A DNA stretch of 64,000 nt from an uncultured Acetatifactor sp. Its GTDB lineage: Bacteria; Bacillota; Clostridia; Lachnospirales; Lachnospiraceae. The stretch covers positions 1-64,000 of the forward strand of contig CAJUFI010000016.1 of assembly GCA_910585665.1 (NCBI GenBank), written 5' to 3'. Below the pieces are notes generated by a model that saw only the letters and a list, made by a program, of their open reading frames with translations, ran no database searches and was not told the DNA's origin. Of this stretch, positions 1 through 8,918 are shown in pieces. How positions within the stretch are numbered: the first letter of the stretch is position 1; the number at the start of each line of letters is the position of its first letter. The position numbers and the translations under genes were made by a program.

Positions 1-189
1 GAAATAGCCAATCTCGTAGCGAGATATGGCAGAGTCCAGTCGTTGATGAAATACATCAACAAGGGGACGCTCATGGAGTCCTACCGGAAACAGCCGAAAG
101 GGAAAGCGGTAGGAGTGGACGAAGTGACCAAAGAAGAATATGGGGAAAGGCTGGAGGAAAATATAGACGACCTGCTGGTCAGGACTTGA
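1..189 (+). pseudogene. Group II intron reverse transcriptase, N-terminal fragment
   Basis: The frame starting at base 1 is open for 62 codons and stops at TGA 187-189. It reads GRVQSLMKYIN and then KAVGVDEVTKEEYGERLEEN, which I recognise as the region just before the RT fingers in LtrA-type group II intron maturase/reverse transcriptases. In intact proteins this is followed by a basic KK-F-x-x-RP-Q-P segment and several hundred more residues. Here the frame ends right after the LLVR segment and the following DNA is unrelated leader sequence of the next gene. It is therefore a truncated remnant that cannot make an active RT or maturase. The N-terminus lies outside the window. Family assignment is from memory of the motif; I am fairly sure of it. 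Confidence 0.75.
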
Positions 190-196
190 AAAAGGG

Positions 197-225
197 TTGA
201 AAATCCCCCGGAACTGTGTTAGGAT
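197..225 (+). promoter_or_regulatory. Possible sigma-A promoter for the Rpn-type gene
   Basis: TTGAAA at 197-202 and TAGGAT at 220-225 are separated by 17 bases. The -10 box is poor. The predicted transcript would have a leader of about 140 nt that includes the 7-bp hairpin CGGGAGG/CCTCCCG near 327-347, just before the gene. Confidence 0.3.
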
Positions 226-372
226 AAATGCAAGCAGATTTCCTATAGACACAGATTCTTAACTTCAAAGAGACCATTCTTGTAAATCGGAAAATTCCTG
301 CTGAACTATCCAAAATACAACGAAAGCGGGAGGTTCCGTTCCTCCCGGAAAGTGAAGAAGGGAGACGACAGG

Positions 373-1284
373 ATGGCAGAAAAGGACATTCTGGAAAAAG
401 TACTGATGGCACACAGCGACGTGTTCGCGGACTGTGGGAACGCGCTTGTCTATAGCGGGCGGAAGCGGCTGAAGGCGGAGGATGTCTTCCCGGCGCCCAC
501 GGAAAGCTTTTACCGCAGAAAGGGAAAGGTGCACAGCCAGTTCGAGGACGTGAGCGCCTATCTGATAAAAAACGGCGAAATAAAGCTGCAGTTCCTCATA
601 GGCAATGAGACGGCCCTGGAGGGAAGGCAGGTCCTGCGGAAGGCCTCTTATCAGGGCGGCGCTTACCGGGCCCAATTGGAGTCCGGCAGGCCGGTATACC
701 CGGTAATCGGCATAGTGATAGACTGGACGCGGAAAGGGGAACGGATTCCCCGGAGTCTCCATGAGCTCCTCCGGCGGGAAGGAGTGGCCGAAGAAGACCT
801 GGAGCTCGTAGATGACGTGAAGCTGGAGGTCTACCATATGAACAACCTGTCCCCGGAAATCAGGGCGCGGTTCACCAGCGACATGGGGTTCGTGGCGGAT
901 TACCTGAATGAAGGGAGTTTCGAGAACCGCAAGGATCAGAAAATCGTCCATATAGAAGCATTATGCGAAATGATGGAGGCGCTTACCGGGGACACGCGCT
1001 TCACTGACCAGGTGGACGAATTATTGAGAAAGCAGGAAGAAGGAAAGGAGATTACCATGTGCGAGTATATTGATTTCTTGGAGGCGAGAGGGGAAGCAAG
1101 AGGCGAGAAGCGTGGAGAGGCAAGAGGTATCACCATAGGCGAGGAGCGTGGCATCACCATAGGCGAAACCCGCCTGGGGAACCTGATACAGGCGCTCCTA
1201 AAGGAAAAGAAGTTCAGCGAAATAGATGCCGTATCCACAAACCGTAAGAGGCGTCACGAATTGTACAAGCAGTATGGGATTTGA
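373..1284 (+). CDS. Rpn-family recombination-promoting nuclease / PD-(D/E)XK transposase-like protein
   Basis: A 303-residue protein of the Rpn/YhgA-like family, PD-(D/E)XK-fold proteins linked to RecA-independent recombination and often annotated as putative transposases in Clostridia. Family hallmarks are the segment KLQFLIGNETAL, where most members have an E-N-Q motif, followed by SYQGGAYRAQL, where they have a Y-D-x-x-x-Y-x-x-Q-L run. The altered E-N-Q motif leaves nuclease activity in doubt. The C-terminus (about residues 236-262) is a repetitive basic stretch built from RGEARGEKRGEARG and two copies of GITIGEERGITIGE-like units, common in this family as a variable linker. ATG 373 is preferred over GTG 352 because GGGAG lies 7-8 bases upstream of it. 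It converges on the antiporter operon. Confidence 0.75.
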   Translation: MAEKDILEKVLMAHSDVFADCGNALVYSGRKRLKAEDVFPAPTESFYRRKGKVHSQFEDVSAYLIKNGEIKLQFLIGNETALEGRQVLRKASYQGGAYRAQLESGRPVYPVIGIVIDWTRKGERIPRSLHELLRREGVAEEDLELVDDVKLEVYHMNNLSPEIRARFTSDMGFVADYLNEGSFENRKDQKIVHIEALCEMMEALTGDTRFTDQVDELLRKQEEGKEITMCEYIDFLEARGEARGEKRGEARGITIGEERGITIGETRLGNLIQALLKEKKFSEIDAVSTNRKRRHELYKQYGI

Positions 1285-1353
1285 GCTCCAACGTGACGGG
1301 CAAAAAAGCCCGCCAAATCGTAAGGTCGCCCGCCAAGCCCCGGAAATCCCCCG

Positions 1354-3522
1354 CTACCACCAGATAATATAGAGCAAGGTCAGCGACAGCCCGATGCAGA
1401 AGAGCAGCAATCCGAAAGACAGGCTCCTCTGGATGATATGGTTGGTCTCCCTGAACTGTTCGTTCTTCATGGCCGCCAGGTGCACATAGTCCCTGTGGAC
1501 AGGATTCTTTCTGCGCCAGGTGCGGTTGCCCAGGATCTGGAAAGCGTTCAGCGCGACTCCCAGCTTTTCTGTGAACACATTCCCCTCCGGCCGTTCATAG
1601 GGCAGCGGGCTGTCCCGGTAAAGGGTCTTTCGCAGAAACACCACCAGCCCGTCCACAAGGCTGTCCAGTATCCGGCAGAACACCCCGGCCACGGCAGACA
1701 AGGTCTTCAGAATCGCCGGACTGCTCAGAAGCCTGTGGAGCAGCCCGCACAATCCCCCGAGCAGCCAGGGCAGAAAGCGCAGCAGCAGCGGCCTGTACAA
1801 CAGCTCCTCCAAATCCAGCCATTCCGGCCACGCATTCACATATTCCCCCTCAGCGTTCCGCAGCGCCCTGCGGATAAAGAACAGATACACCAGCCCGCCG
1901 ATTCCAATAGATATCAATCCGCCCTTAAGATTTCCAAAGCTAAAATAATGCACCTGGTGCCCCGTCTCCTCCAGCCGGAAGAACCCCTGTGCCAGCTGCG
2001 CCGCCCTGTCCATCAGGCCATGCGGGCACAGGCCCCACGCCAGCAGGACGGCCGCGCTCCCCGCCAGGGCAAAGACCGTTGCGGGCTTCATGTAACCTTT
2101 CATGCTGTCATATTTCTCTTGCAGCGCAAAATCCCCATTCCTTTCCATGAAGACCGCCACGAACAGCTTCGTCATATAAGCCACCGTGAGCCCCCCGGAG
2201 AACAGGAAAATATACTCCACAGCCCTCAGCGCAGCTCCCCCGCCATATTCCACGATGCTCTCGTGCAGCAGGGTCTTGCTGATATAACCGCCAAAAAGAG
2301 GAATCCCCCCGATAGCCAGCGCACCGATGAGGAAAATGCACTTCAACAGCGGCTTTTTCCTGCCAAAGCCCCGGATATCGTTCAGGTTCAGGGCATGGGC
2401 ATTCATGTACACCACCCCGGCGGCCATAAACAGCACCAGCTTTATCAGGGAGTGGTTCACCATGTGCAGAAACGTTCCATGGGTTGCCAATATACGGTAT
2501 TCCGTCTCCCCTTCTATCCCGGACATGCCCAGCATCCCGATTCCCACCAGGATGAATCCAATCTGGGACATGGAAGAACAGGCCAGCGTCCTCTTCAAAT
2601 CCACGGAGAAAACCGCCAGCAGCGCACCCCCCAGCATGGTGACCACTCCCAGCGCCAGTATCAGCCCGCTCCATTTCCCGTCCCCGGGAAACAGGCAGCA
2701 GCCCAGAATCAGGATACCGTAAATACCCGTTTTGGTCAGGATGCCGGACAGCAGCGCGGAAGCCGGGGCCGGAGCCACAGGATGGGCCTTTGGCAGCCAG
2801 ATGTGCAGAGGGAAAGCCCCCGCCTTGGCCCCGAAGCCGAAAAGCATGCAGGCCCCCGCCGCATACAGCAGATTCCTCTCCCCGCAGTTTGCAGCGGCGG
2901 CGGGCAGTTCGCCGATCGTCAACGTCCCCAGCTGATGGTACAGCAGGAAAATGCCCATGAGCATCACAAGCCCCCCTGTCACCGCCACAGCCAGGTAGGT
3001 GTCCGCCGCCCTCAGCGCCGGCCCGTTCTCCTCCTGGGCCACCCACACATAGGAGGTGAAGGACATTATCTCAAAAAAGATAAATGTGGTGTACAAATCC
3101 GCGGACAGGAACACTCCCAGGGTAGCCCCCAAAGTCCACAGCAGAAACAGGTAAAAACGGCTGCGATGGTGCAGATGGGCAAAATATTCCCTGGAGAGAA
3201 TCGCCGTCATCATCCACATGAACGCCGCCACACAGCCGTAAATAGACCGAAATCCGTCCAGCACGAAACCCAGGCCCAGGCCGCAGATATCCGGAATCTC
3301 CAGGACATGGGAAGACTGACTGCTGACGGCAAAATATGACACAGATGTCATGACAATGAATTCCAGCACCACCGAGACGATTACAATGGCATCCCGCAGA
3401 ATCCCTCCGGTGTGGGGAGCATTTTCTTTCTTTTTTCCGGAAACATGCCCTGCCAGGTACGCCAAGCCCCCCGCTATAAACGGAAAAAATATCAAAAATC
3501 CCAACCCTGTCCCTGATTCCAT
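1354..3522 (-). CDS. Mrp/Mbh-type proton-conducting antiporter subunit, NuoL/MrpA-like with long C-terminal extension
   Basis: A 722-residue polytopic membrane protein, last gene of the antiporter operon. It carries the core of the proton-translocating antiporter family: the TM5 glutamate in TFIFFEIMSFTS, the TM7 lysine in GAKAGAFPLHIWLP and the TM8 lysine in LLSGILTKTGIYG. These residues form the proton path in MrpA/MrpD and complex I NuoL/M/N. After the usual 14-helix core come about 170 extra residues with amphipathic and hydrophobic stretches, ending in a last membrane helix (FGLLLFCIGLSLTLLYIIWW), reminiscent of the NuoL lateral helix region. ATG 3522 is chosen over 3534 because GGAGG sits 5 bases upstream. 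Which ion is exchanged cannot be read from sequence. Confidence 0.85.
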   Translation of the reverse strand: MESGTGLGFLIFFPFIAGGLAYLAGHVSGKKKENAPHTGGILRDAIVIVSVVLEFIVMTSVSYFAVSSQSSHVLEIPDICGLGLGFVLDGFRSIYGCVAAFMWMMTAILSREYFAHLHHRSRFYLFLLWTLGATLGVFLSADLYTTFIFFEIMSFTSYVWVAQEENGPALRAADTYLAVAVTGGLVMLMGIFLLYHQLGTLTIGELPAAAANCGERNLLYAAGACMLFGFGAKAGAFPLHIWLPKAHPVAPAPASALLSGILTKTGIYGILILGCCLFPGDGKWSGLILALGVVTMLGGALLAVFSVDLKRTLACSSMSQIGFILVGIGMLGMSGIEGETEYRILATHGTFLHMVNHSLIKLVLFMAAGVVYMNAHALNLNDIRGFGRKKPLLKCIFLIGALAIGGIPLFGGYISKTLLHESIVEYGGGAALRAVEYIFLFSGGLTVAYMTKLFVAVFMERNGDFALQEKYDSMKGYMKPATVFALAGSAAVLLAWGLCPHGLMDRAAQLAQGFFRLEETGHQVHYFSFGNLKGGLISIGIGGLVYLFFIRRALRNAEGEYVNAWPEWLDLEELLYRPLLLRFLPWLLGGLCGLLHRLLSSPAILKTLSAVAGVFCRILDSLVDGLVVFLRKTLYRDSPLPYERPEGNVFTEKLGVALNAFQILGNRTWRRKNPVHRDYVHLAAMKNEQFRETNHIIQRSLSFGLLLFCIGLSLTLLYIIWW

Positions 3523-3813
3523 GCTATCCTCCATACTCTGCTTCTGTCATACTTTCACCTGAGAAGTCCCTTATTTTTCCTCCGCAAAACATGACCTTTT
3601 CAGATCTGCCTGCAAAAAATGCCTCAGCCGCTACAGGAACTCTATACTTTGCCGCCTTTATGCTGCCCAAAACAATAATACAGTCAACACTTGCTCCATT
3701 AGACCATCTATTATATCATCTGTTAGATTTTCTTTTGTTATCTTTGATACCCACATACTCTGCCGCCTCTCCACATCCTCTGGAAATCCATTCAAATCTA
3801 TCAGGCATTTCTA
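3523..3813. other. Gap between two antiporter subunits, no gene seen
   Basis: These 291 bases hold no convincing reading frame, no strong hairpin and no recognised repeat. The length is unusual for the inside of an operon, and a promoter for the last subunit cannot be excluded, although I could not find good -35/-10 boxes on the minus strand. Confidence 0.3.
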
Positions 3814-5292
3814 TCAATACCGGAACCCCCTCACGCACTCCTCCAGCACCCTCACCACCGGCCCGGAATGCAGCCCGAAGCAGAGAGTCAGCGCCGCCAA
3901 CACCGCCAGCGGCACCAGCATCTTCCACCCCGGCTCCCGCACATCCTCTACAGTTCTGTAGTCAAAATCCCGCCCGGGGAAAAAAGCCCGCACCACAATG
4001 CCAACCATATAAATCGCCGTCAGCAGCGCAGAGACCAGCAAAGCCCCCACCCCCGCATACGCAAGGGGCTCCCCGCTTTCCACCGCCGCCCTGGCCAGGT
4101 ACCACTTGCTGACGAAGCCGCATAGCCCCGGCACGCCCATCAGCGCCAGGGCCGCCACCGTAAAGCAGCCGAACACCTTCGGCATCTTCCGCCCCAGCCC
4201 GTCCAGCTCATAGATGAAATGCCGCCCCGTCTTGTGGATCACCGCCCCGGCGCAGAGGAAAGAGCACATCTTCATAAAGGAATGGAACACCAGATGGGCC
4301 AGGGCCCCCGTCATCCCCATAGGCGTCATCAGCGCCACCCCGAACAGGATATAGGACAGATTGCTCACCGTAGACCATGCCAGCCGCCTTTTGAAATGGG
4401 TCTCCTTCAGCGCCCGGCTGCAGCCGTACAGAATCGTGAACACCACCAGCCCCATCACCGTATCCTGTGCCCAGGTCCCCCGCAGCATCCCGGTCCCGAA
4501 GCTGTAATAGGTGACCCGCATCACCGCGAAAGCCCCCGTGTTCACCACCGCCACCGCATGGAGCAGCGCCGTCACCGGAGTCGGGGCCACACCGGCCCTG
4601 GGCAGCCAGGCGGAAAACGGCCACATGGCAGTCTTCACGCTGAACCCCCCGAAGCACAGCACATAGACCAGCAGCAGCGTATCCTTTTTCTCCTGGATAT
4701 GGGCCATGTCCAGCACCCCGCCCGGCACAAAGGAAGAGGTAGTGCCGTAGACCAGCACGAATATCATGCCGATGAACGCAAAGGCCGCGCCCCCCAGCAT
4801 ATAGTACAGATAGCTCCTGCTGGCCAGGGTGGCCTCCCTGGTCCTGGTATGCATCACCAGCGGCAGCGTCACCAGGCTCAGCATCTCGAAGAAGAAGTAC
4901 ATGGTCAGGATATTCTCCGAGAGGGCCACGCCCAGGGTGACGCCGTAGGTGGCCGTGTAGAACAGGAAGAAAGATTCCGCATTCTCCTCCCGCTCCATAT
5001 ACTCAAAGGAGTACAGCTCCGCAAAAGGCCAGAGAAAGGCCGCCAGCCCCGCGAACACCGCCCCCGGCCCGTCCAGCCGCAGGGTGATGCTCAAATCATG
5101 CATGAAACGGAATACCGTAAGCGTCTTATCGGGCGCATGGAACAGCATCCACCATACCAGCACAGAGTTGGCGCACACTGCCGTCTCCAGATAAATCCAC
5201 ATAGCCTTTCTGCTCCGAAAGGACAGCAGCGGCAGCAATAAGGCCGTGAACATAGGCAGAATCACCACTATCAACATCATGACTTCCCTCAT
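3814..5292 (-). CDS. Mrp/Mbh-type proton-conducting antiporter subunit (NuoL-type TM8)
   Basis: A 492-residue polytopic protein of the NuoL/M/N-MrpA/D family. The TM5 glutamate (MYFFFEMLSLVTLP) and the TM7 lysine (SVKTAMWPFSAWLPRAG) are present. The TM8 segment reads TPVTALLHAVAVVNTGAF: it has the NuoL/MrpA-type histidine (LLH), but an asparagine stands where MrpA-like subunits and its two operon neighbours have lysine. The charge relay may therefore differ in this copy. The ATG at 5292 has AAAGGG upstream; a TTG at 5301 is less likely. A dispersed repeat element fills much of the gap to the gene upstream of it in transcription. Confidence 0.85.
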   Translation of the reverse strand: MREVMMLIVVILPMFTALLLPLLSFRSRKAMWIYLETAVCANSVLVWWMLFHAPDKTLTVFRFMHDLSITLRLDGPGAVFAGLAAFLWPFAELYSFEYMEREENAESFFLFYTATYGVTLGVALSENILTMYFFFEMLSLVTLPLVMHTRTREATLASRSYLYYMLGGAAFAFIGMIFVLVYGTTSSFVPGGVLDMAHIQEKKDTLLLVYVLCFGGFSVKTAMWPFSAWLPRAGVAPTPVTALLHAVAVVNTGAFAVMRVTYYSFGTGMLRGTWAQDTVMGLVVFTILYGCSRALKETHFKRRLAWSTVSNLSYILFGVALMTPMGMTGALAHLVFHSFMKMCSFLCAGAVIHKTGRHFIYELDGLGRKMPKVFGCFTVAALALMGVPGLCGFVSKWYLARAAVESGEPLAYAGVGALLVSALLTAIYMVGIVVRAFFPGRDFDYRTVEDVREPGWKMLVPLAVLAALTLCFGLHSGPVVRVLEECVRGFRY

Positions 5293-5349
5293 GGCAACCA
5301 AACCCTTTCTCTATCGTCATCGCCGAGATATAGTAAACGACATTTCTTA

Positions 5350-5455
5350 TTAGAAGCTGCCGGAAAATAACCGCTGCAGTTTGTTTCGGAAAAAGCCTGG
5401 AAATCCAATAAAATCTGCTCCAAACATGCAGCGGTTATTTGTAGACGCTTCCTTA
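5350..5455 (+). repeat. Dispersed MITE-like element, copy A
   Basis: About 105 bp bounded by imperfect inverted repeats of about 30 bp: CCGGAAAATAACCGCTGCA at the left and TGCAGCGGTTATTTGTAGAC at the right, with outer ends close to TTAGAAG and CTTCCTTA. The same element recurs at 9331-9660 (interrupted), 24913-25018 (opposite orientation) and 51078-51182. Inner sequence shared with the other copies includes the CGGAAAAAGCC-x-GGAAAT block. It has no coding capacity of its own and lies inside the antiporter operon, between two subunit genes. Confidence 0.8.
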
Positions 5456-5477
5456 TGCCTGAACGCTTGTTGGCTGC

Positions 5478-7181
5478 CTATAATACCGATGCGGCAATCT
5501 CAGAGGCATATTGAATCAGAGCACCGGGGAAGACTCCCGCCAGCACCGCCAGGGCAGCCAGTATCACAAGGGGCAGCAGCATGGCAAAAGCAGGTTCTTT
5601 TCTGCAATCAGCTTTCGCAGCCGGGAAAGCTTCTTCTCTGCCATCAGCCCTTATAGCCAAGGGCGGCTCCTCTTTGCCGGATATTTCCCATTCATGGGAT
5701 GCTTTTGTCCCGCTTGTCTTTGTACCCTTAGTTGGCTCTCCTGCCTCATTCGCAGCCACAGCCGCCGCTCCATGATTTCCCGCCCCGGAATCCGCCGCTG
5801 CCGCGTCTCCCGGGAAAAATCCCTTCATGGCCACCGGCAGCAGATATCCGGCCGTCAACAGCGCACTAACCAACAGCACGACAGGCCCCAGCCACGCGAA
5901 TACTCCCATATCCGACTGCAATGCCCCCTGTGCCAGATACCACTTGCTGACGAAGCCCCCCGTAGGCGGAATCCCCACCAGTGCAAGAGAAAGCAGCAGA
6001 TAACACCACAGCATCTTCGGCATCCGCTTCCCGATCCCCACCAGTTCCTCCACCCTTGTATAATTGAAATAATAGACGAATACCCCCGCTGTCAGGAACA
6101 GGCCGCATTTCACCACCGCATGCACCGCCACATGGAGCATGGCCCCCGTAAACCCATCCGCCGTCAACAGCGACAGCCCGAACATGATATAAGACACCTG
6201 GCTCACCGTGGAGTAGGCCAGCCTTTTCTTGAAGCCCCGCTCCCTGTAGGCCAGCATGGAACCCATGAACACCGTCAACAGCGCCAGCGCCATCCACGTC
6301 TGCTGCACCCAGGTCCCCCGGAGAAAATCCGCCCCCACGATATAGAAGACCACCCGCACCACCGCCAGCACGCCGGATTTCACGATGACGCCGGACAATA
6401 CCGCGGAAGCCGGGGAGGGAGCTACCGGGTGGGCCGTAGGAAGCCAGGCGTGCAGCGGCGCCATGCCGGCCTTTGCCCCAAAGCCCAGCAGCGCGGCGAA
6501 CACAGCAATCAGCAGAATGCCCTCATGGCCCTGTACAGCCGCCATATCCAGCGTCCCGCCCGCCGTAAATGTCAGCGAATGGCTGTACCGGTACAGGAAA
6601 AAGATGGCGAACAGCCCCCCATACGCGCCGCACAGGGAATAGAACAGATACTTCAGCGCCGCCATCACAGACTCCCGTTTCCCGTTGTGGAGCACCAGCG
6701 GCATGGAGACCAGCGTGGTCAGCTCATAGAACAGATACATGGTCACCAGATTCCCCGAAAAATCAAAGGCCACAAGCACACCATACAGCATCAGGTAAAA
6801 TCCGAAATACCGTTTCTCCTTCCCCTCATGCCGCATGTAGACAAAGGCGAACAGCGCCGCCAATACCCATATGACGCTGACCACCGTCACGAACAGCCTG
6901 CCCACGGCATCGATGCGGAAGTACACCGGTATCGCATCCAACAGCGTGAACAGCACCGCTTCCCTGTCCCCTGTCCAGGCCGCCGCCAGCGCCAGGGCCA
7001 CGGAAATCCCAAGCACCGCGCCCACATAGGCGCAGAGCCCCGCCGATACGCGATTTTCCCTTTCCGCCCCGGTTCCGGAATCCCCCGCGTCCGAGACCGC
7101 CTGTTCCCGGAAAGCCGAGACCAGCAGTACGGCACCGCATATCACTGGCAGCGCTATCGGAACCAATAACCATACATCCAT
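5478..7181 (-). CDS. Mrp/Mbh-type proton-conducting antiporter subunit (MrpD-like) with low-complexity insert
   Basis: A 567-residue polytopic antiporter subunit. Key residues are visible: the TM5 glutamate in MYLFYELTTLVSMP, TM7 GFGAKAGMAPLHAWLPTAHP and TM8 LSGVIVKSGVLA with its lysine. Before the last helix it carries about 85 residues of Ala/Gly/Lys/Glu-rich sequence, including GTKTSGTKAS and two related blocks (LAIRADGREEAF, FPAAKADCRKEPAF), that are not part of the family core and probably form a cytoplasmic or external loop. The start is ATG 7181 with GGGAGG upstream; the TTG just before it is ignored. It is 36 bases from the upstream subunit gene. Confidence 0.85.
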   Translation of the reverse strand: MDVWLLVPIALPVICGAVLLVSAFREQAVSDAGDSGTGAERENRVSAGLCAYVGAVLGISVALALAAAWTGDREAVLFTLLDAIPVYFRIDAVGRLFVTVVSVIWVLAALFAFVYMRHEGKEKRYFGFYLMLYGVLVAFDFSGNLVTMYLFYELTTLVSMPLVLHNGKRESVMAALKYLFYSLCGAYGGLFAIFFLYRYSHSLTFTAGGTLDMAAVQGHEGILLIAVFAALLGFGAKAGMAPLHAWLPTAHPVAPSPASAVLSGVIVKSGVLAVVRVVFYIVGADFLRGTWVQQTWMALALLTVFMGSMLAYRERGFKKRLAYSTVSQVSYIMFGLSLLTADGFTGAMLHVAVHAVVKCGLFLTAGVFVYYFNYTRVEELVGIGKRMPKMLWCYLLLSLALVGIPPTGGFVSKWYLAQGALQSDMGVFAWLGPVVLLVSALLTAGYLLPVAMKGFFPGDAAAADSGAGNHGAAAVAANEAGEPTKGTKTSGTKASHEWEISGKEEPPLAIRADGREEAFPAAKADCRKEPAFAMLLPLVILAALAVLAGVFPGALIQYASEIAASVL

Positions 7182-7217
7182 CAAAACTTTCCTCCCTAAA
7201 AGAGCCCTCAGGCCCCG

Positions 7218-8918
7218 CTAGTCGAACATCTCAATCCCGCCCTGGATCAGCCGCATAATCGGATCTGAATTCAAGCCCAGGATCAGATTCAGCAGAATAA
7301 AACAAATCAATGCCGCCGATTTGGCTGGCTGCTCCCAAATGACTACCTGTCTGCCAGTCCCTCCCACTTCCTGACAGTCACTGGCACTCCTCTCAGAGCC
7401 GGCCCCGTTCTCTTCCGCTCTATCCGTTTTTCCTGTCCCGTCCCTTTTTCCTATGCCGTCAGCTTTTCCTGTTCCATCAGTCTTTCCTATGCCGTCAGCT
7501 TTTCCTGTCCCATCCCTTTTTCCTATGCCGTCAGCTTTTCCTGTTCCATCGCCTTTCACCGCCTCATAAGCGCCCATTGGCGTATATATCCGGATTACAG
7601 TCTTCATGAAATAGACCGCGTTCAGAATGGTACTGATGGCAAGCGCGATGACCGTAGGCAGCATTTTATGGGCATGTCCCACCGCCGCCTGGGCGAAGAA
7701 CAGCTTGGAAATAAATCCCGAAAACATGGGCATGCCCACCATGGAAAGCGACCCCACCAGGAACGCTATCCCGGCCAGTTTATTCCGAAATCCCGCTCCC
7801 GTGATGTCCGCATATCGGTCACTGCCCCCCGATGCGTCCGAAAGCCCCGAAGCCGCCACGAACAGCAAAGACTTCGTAGCCGCATGGGACAGCACATGGT
7901 AGATACTGGCCACGATCCCAGCCTCCGTAGCCAGCCCCAGCCCCATATAGATATACCCGATCTGCGCCACAGAAGAAAAGGCAATCATCCGCCGCAGATT
8001 CTTCTCTTTGATAGCGCTCCAGGACCCCATGATCATCCCGATGATGCCGAACACGAACAGCACATTGACCACCTTACTCTCCGTGACCACATCGAACCCA
8101 ATCACCCGGCAGAAAATCTTAATCAACAGAAAAATGTACCCCTTTGACACCAGCGAGGACAGAATCGCCGAGGAAGACAGCGTAGAATACCCATAGGCAT
8201 CCGGCAGCCAGGCATGAAAAGGATAGAGCGCGCTCTTAATCGCAAGCCCCACGGACATCAGCCCCAGCGCCACCATCAGAGAGATATGGTGCTGCCCGCT
8301 CAAAGCCAATTGCCGCACCTGTTCCCTGATATTGCTCATCAGCAGATGCCCCGTCACCGCGTACAGATAACAGATGCCCAGAAGCAGAAGCCCAGAGCCC
8401 AGAAGACTCATGATCATATACCGCGTAGCCGCCTCAAAAGTCCGCCCTGTCTGGCGGATCATAATCAGCCCGCAGGCGGAAATGGTGTTGATTTCCACGA
8501 ACACATAGGCCGTGAACAGATCATTGGTATAAATCAGCGCCAGCAAGGAACACAGAAGAAGATTCACCATCACATAGTAAAGATTCTGCTTGCTCTCCTC
8601 AATCTGCGCCTCCCGCTCCCGGATGCCCCCCATCATGCACAACAGCATGATGATACAGAAAAAAAATGCCATAAAGGCCTCCAGGACGCCCACACGGATT
8701 TCATTCCCCCAGGGAGCGGAAAAATGCCCCATCCGATACACATAGGGCTGCCCCGTGGAAATGACGAATCGCAGCACAAATGCGGACATGATACCGATTA
8801 TCACGATTACAGCCGTGTTCACCCGCCTGGCCCACTTCCCATCCAGAATGGAACACAACGGCCCGGAGAACAGCGACAGGATGATGGACATGAAAGGGAA
8901 ATTCTGCACGAAAGCCAT
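7218..8918 (-). CDS. Mrp/Mbh-type proton-conducting antiporter subunit (MrpD/NuoN-like) with hexapeptide-repeat linker
   Basis: A 566-residue polytopic antiporter subunit. The TM5 glutamate lies in AYVFVEINTISACG, the TM7 lysine in AIKSALYPFHAWLPDAYG and the TM8 lysine in LSSLVSKGYIFLL. Just before the C-terminal helix (LICFILLNLILGL) is a linker made of hexapeptides of the form G-K-x-D-G-x, for example GKADGIGKRDGTGKADGIGK, then an acidic serine-rich stretch. The linker is encoded by a minisatellite and is probably an expandable loop. The start codon overlaps the stop of the MrpC-like gene (TAATG) and has AAGGAGGGG upstream, so the two are translationally coupled. Confidence 0.88.
   Translation of the reverse strand: MAFVQNFPFMSIILSLFSGPLCSILDGKWARRVNTAVIVIIGIMSAFVLRFVISTGQPYVYRMGHFSAPWGNEIRVGVLEAFMAFFFCIIMLLCMMGGIREREAQIEESKQNLYYVMVNLLLCSLLALIYTNDLFTAYVFVEINTISACGLIMIRQTGRTFEAATRYMIMSLLGSGLLLLGICYLYAVTGHLLMSNIREQVRQLALSGQHHISLMVALGLMSVGLAIKSALYPFHAWLPDAYGYSTLSSSAILSSLVSKGYIFLLIKIFCRVIGFDVVTESKVVNVLFVFGIIGMIMGSWSAIKEKNLRRMIAFSSVAQIGYIYMGLGLATEAGIVASIYHVLSHAATKSLLFVAASGLSDASGGSDRYADITGAGFRNKLAGIAFLVGSLSMVGMPMFSGFISKLFFAQAAVGHAHKMLPTVIALAISTILNAVYFMKTVIRIYTPMGAYEAVKGDGTGKADGIGKRDGTGKADGIGKTDGTGKADGIGKRDGTGKTDRAEENGAGSERSASDCQEVGGTGRQVVIWEQPAKSAALICFILLNLILGLNSDPIMRLIQGGIEMFD
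7425..7560. repeat. In-frame minisatellite inside an antiporter subunit gene
   Basis: About four copies of a 36-base unit, itself two related 18-base halves (plus-strand halves start CCTATGCCGTCAGC and CCTGTCCCATCC), encode alternating GKADGI and GKRDGT/GKTDGT hexapeptides. Copies differ by few bases, so the array is young and likely to vary in number between strains without breaking the frame. Confidence 0.85.

Noticed and set aside
1290..1320. Terminator between the Rpn gene and the antiporter operon
   Set aside because: GACGGGC/GCCCGCC forms a short stem, but the run of A or T lies in the loop rather than after the stem on either strand.
1438..3339. Very long open frame on the plus strand opposite the last antiporter subunit
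   Set aside because: It is antisense to a gene with intact family motifs, is rich in Gln, His, Arg and Pro as expected from a GC-biased shadow, and has no ribosome binding site. The same holds for 4219-5241, 5511-7169, 19652-20860, 22909-24915 and 32001-33815.
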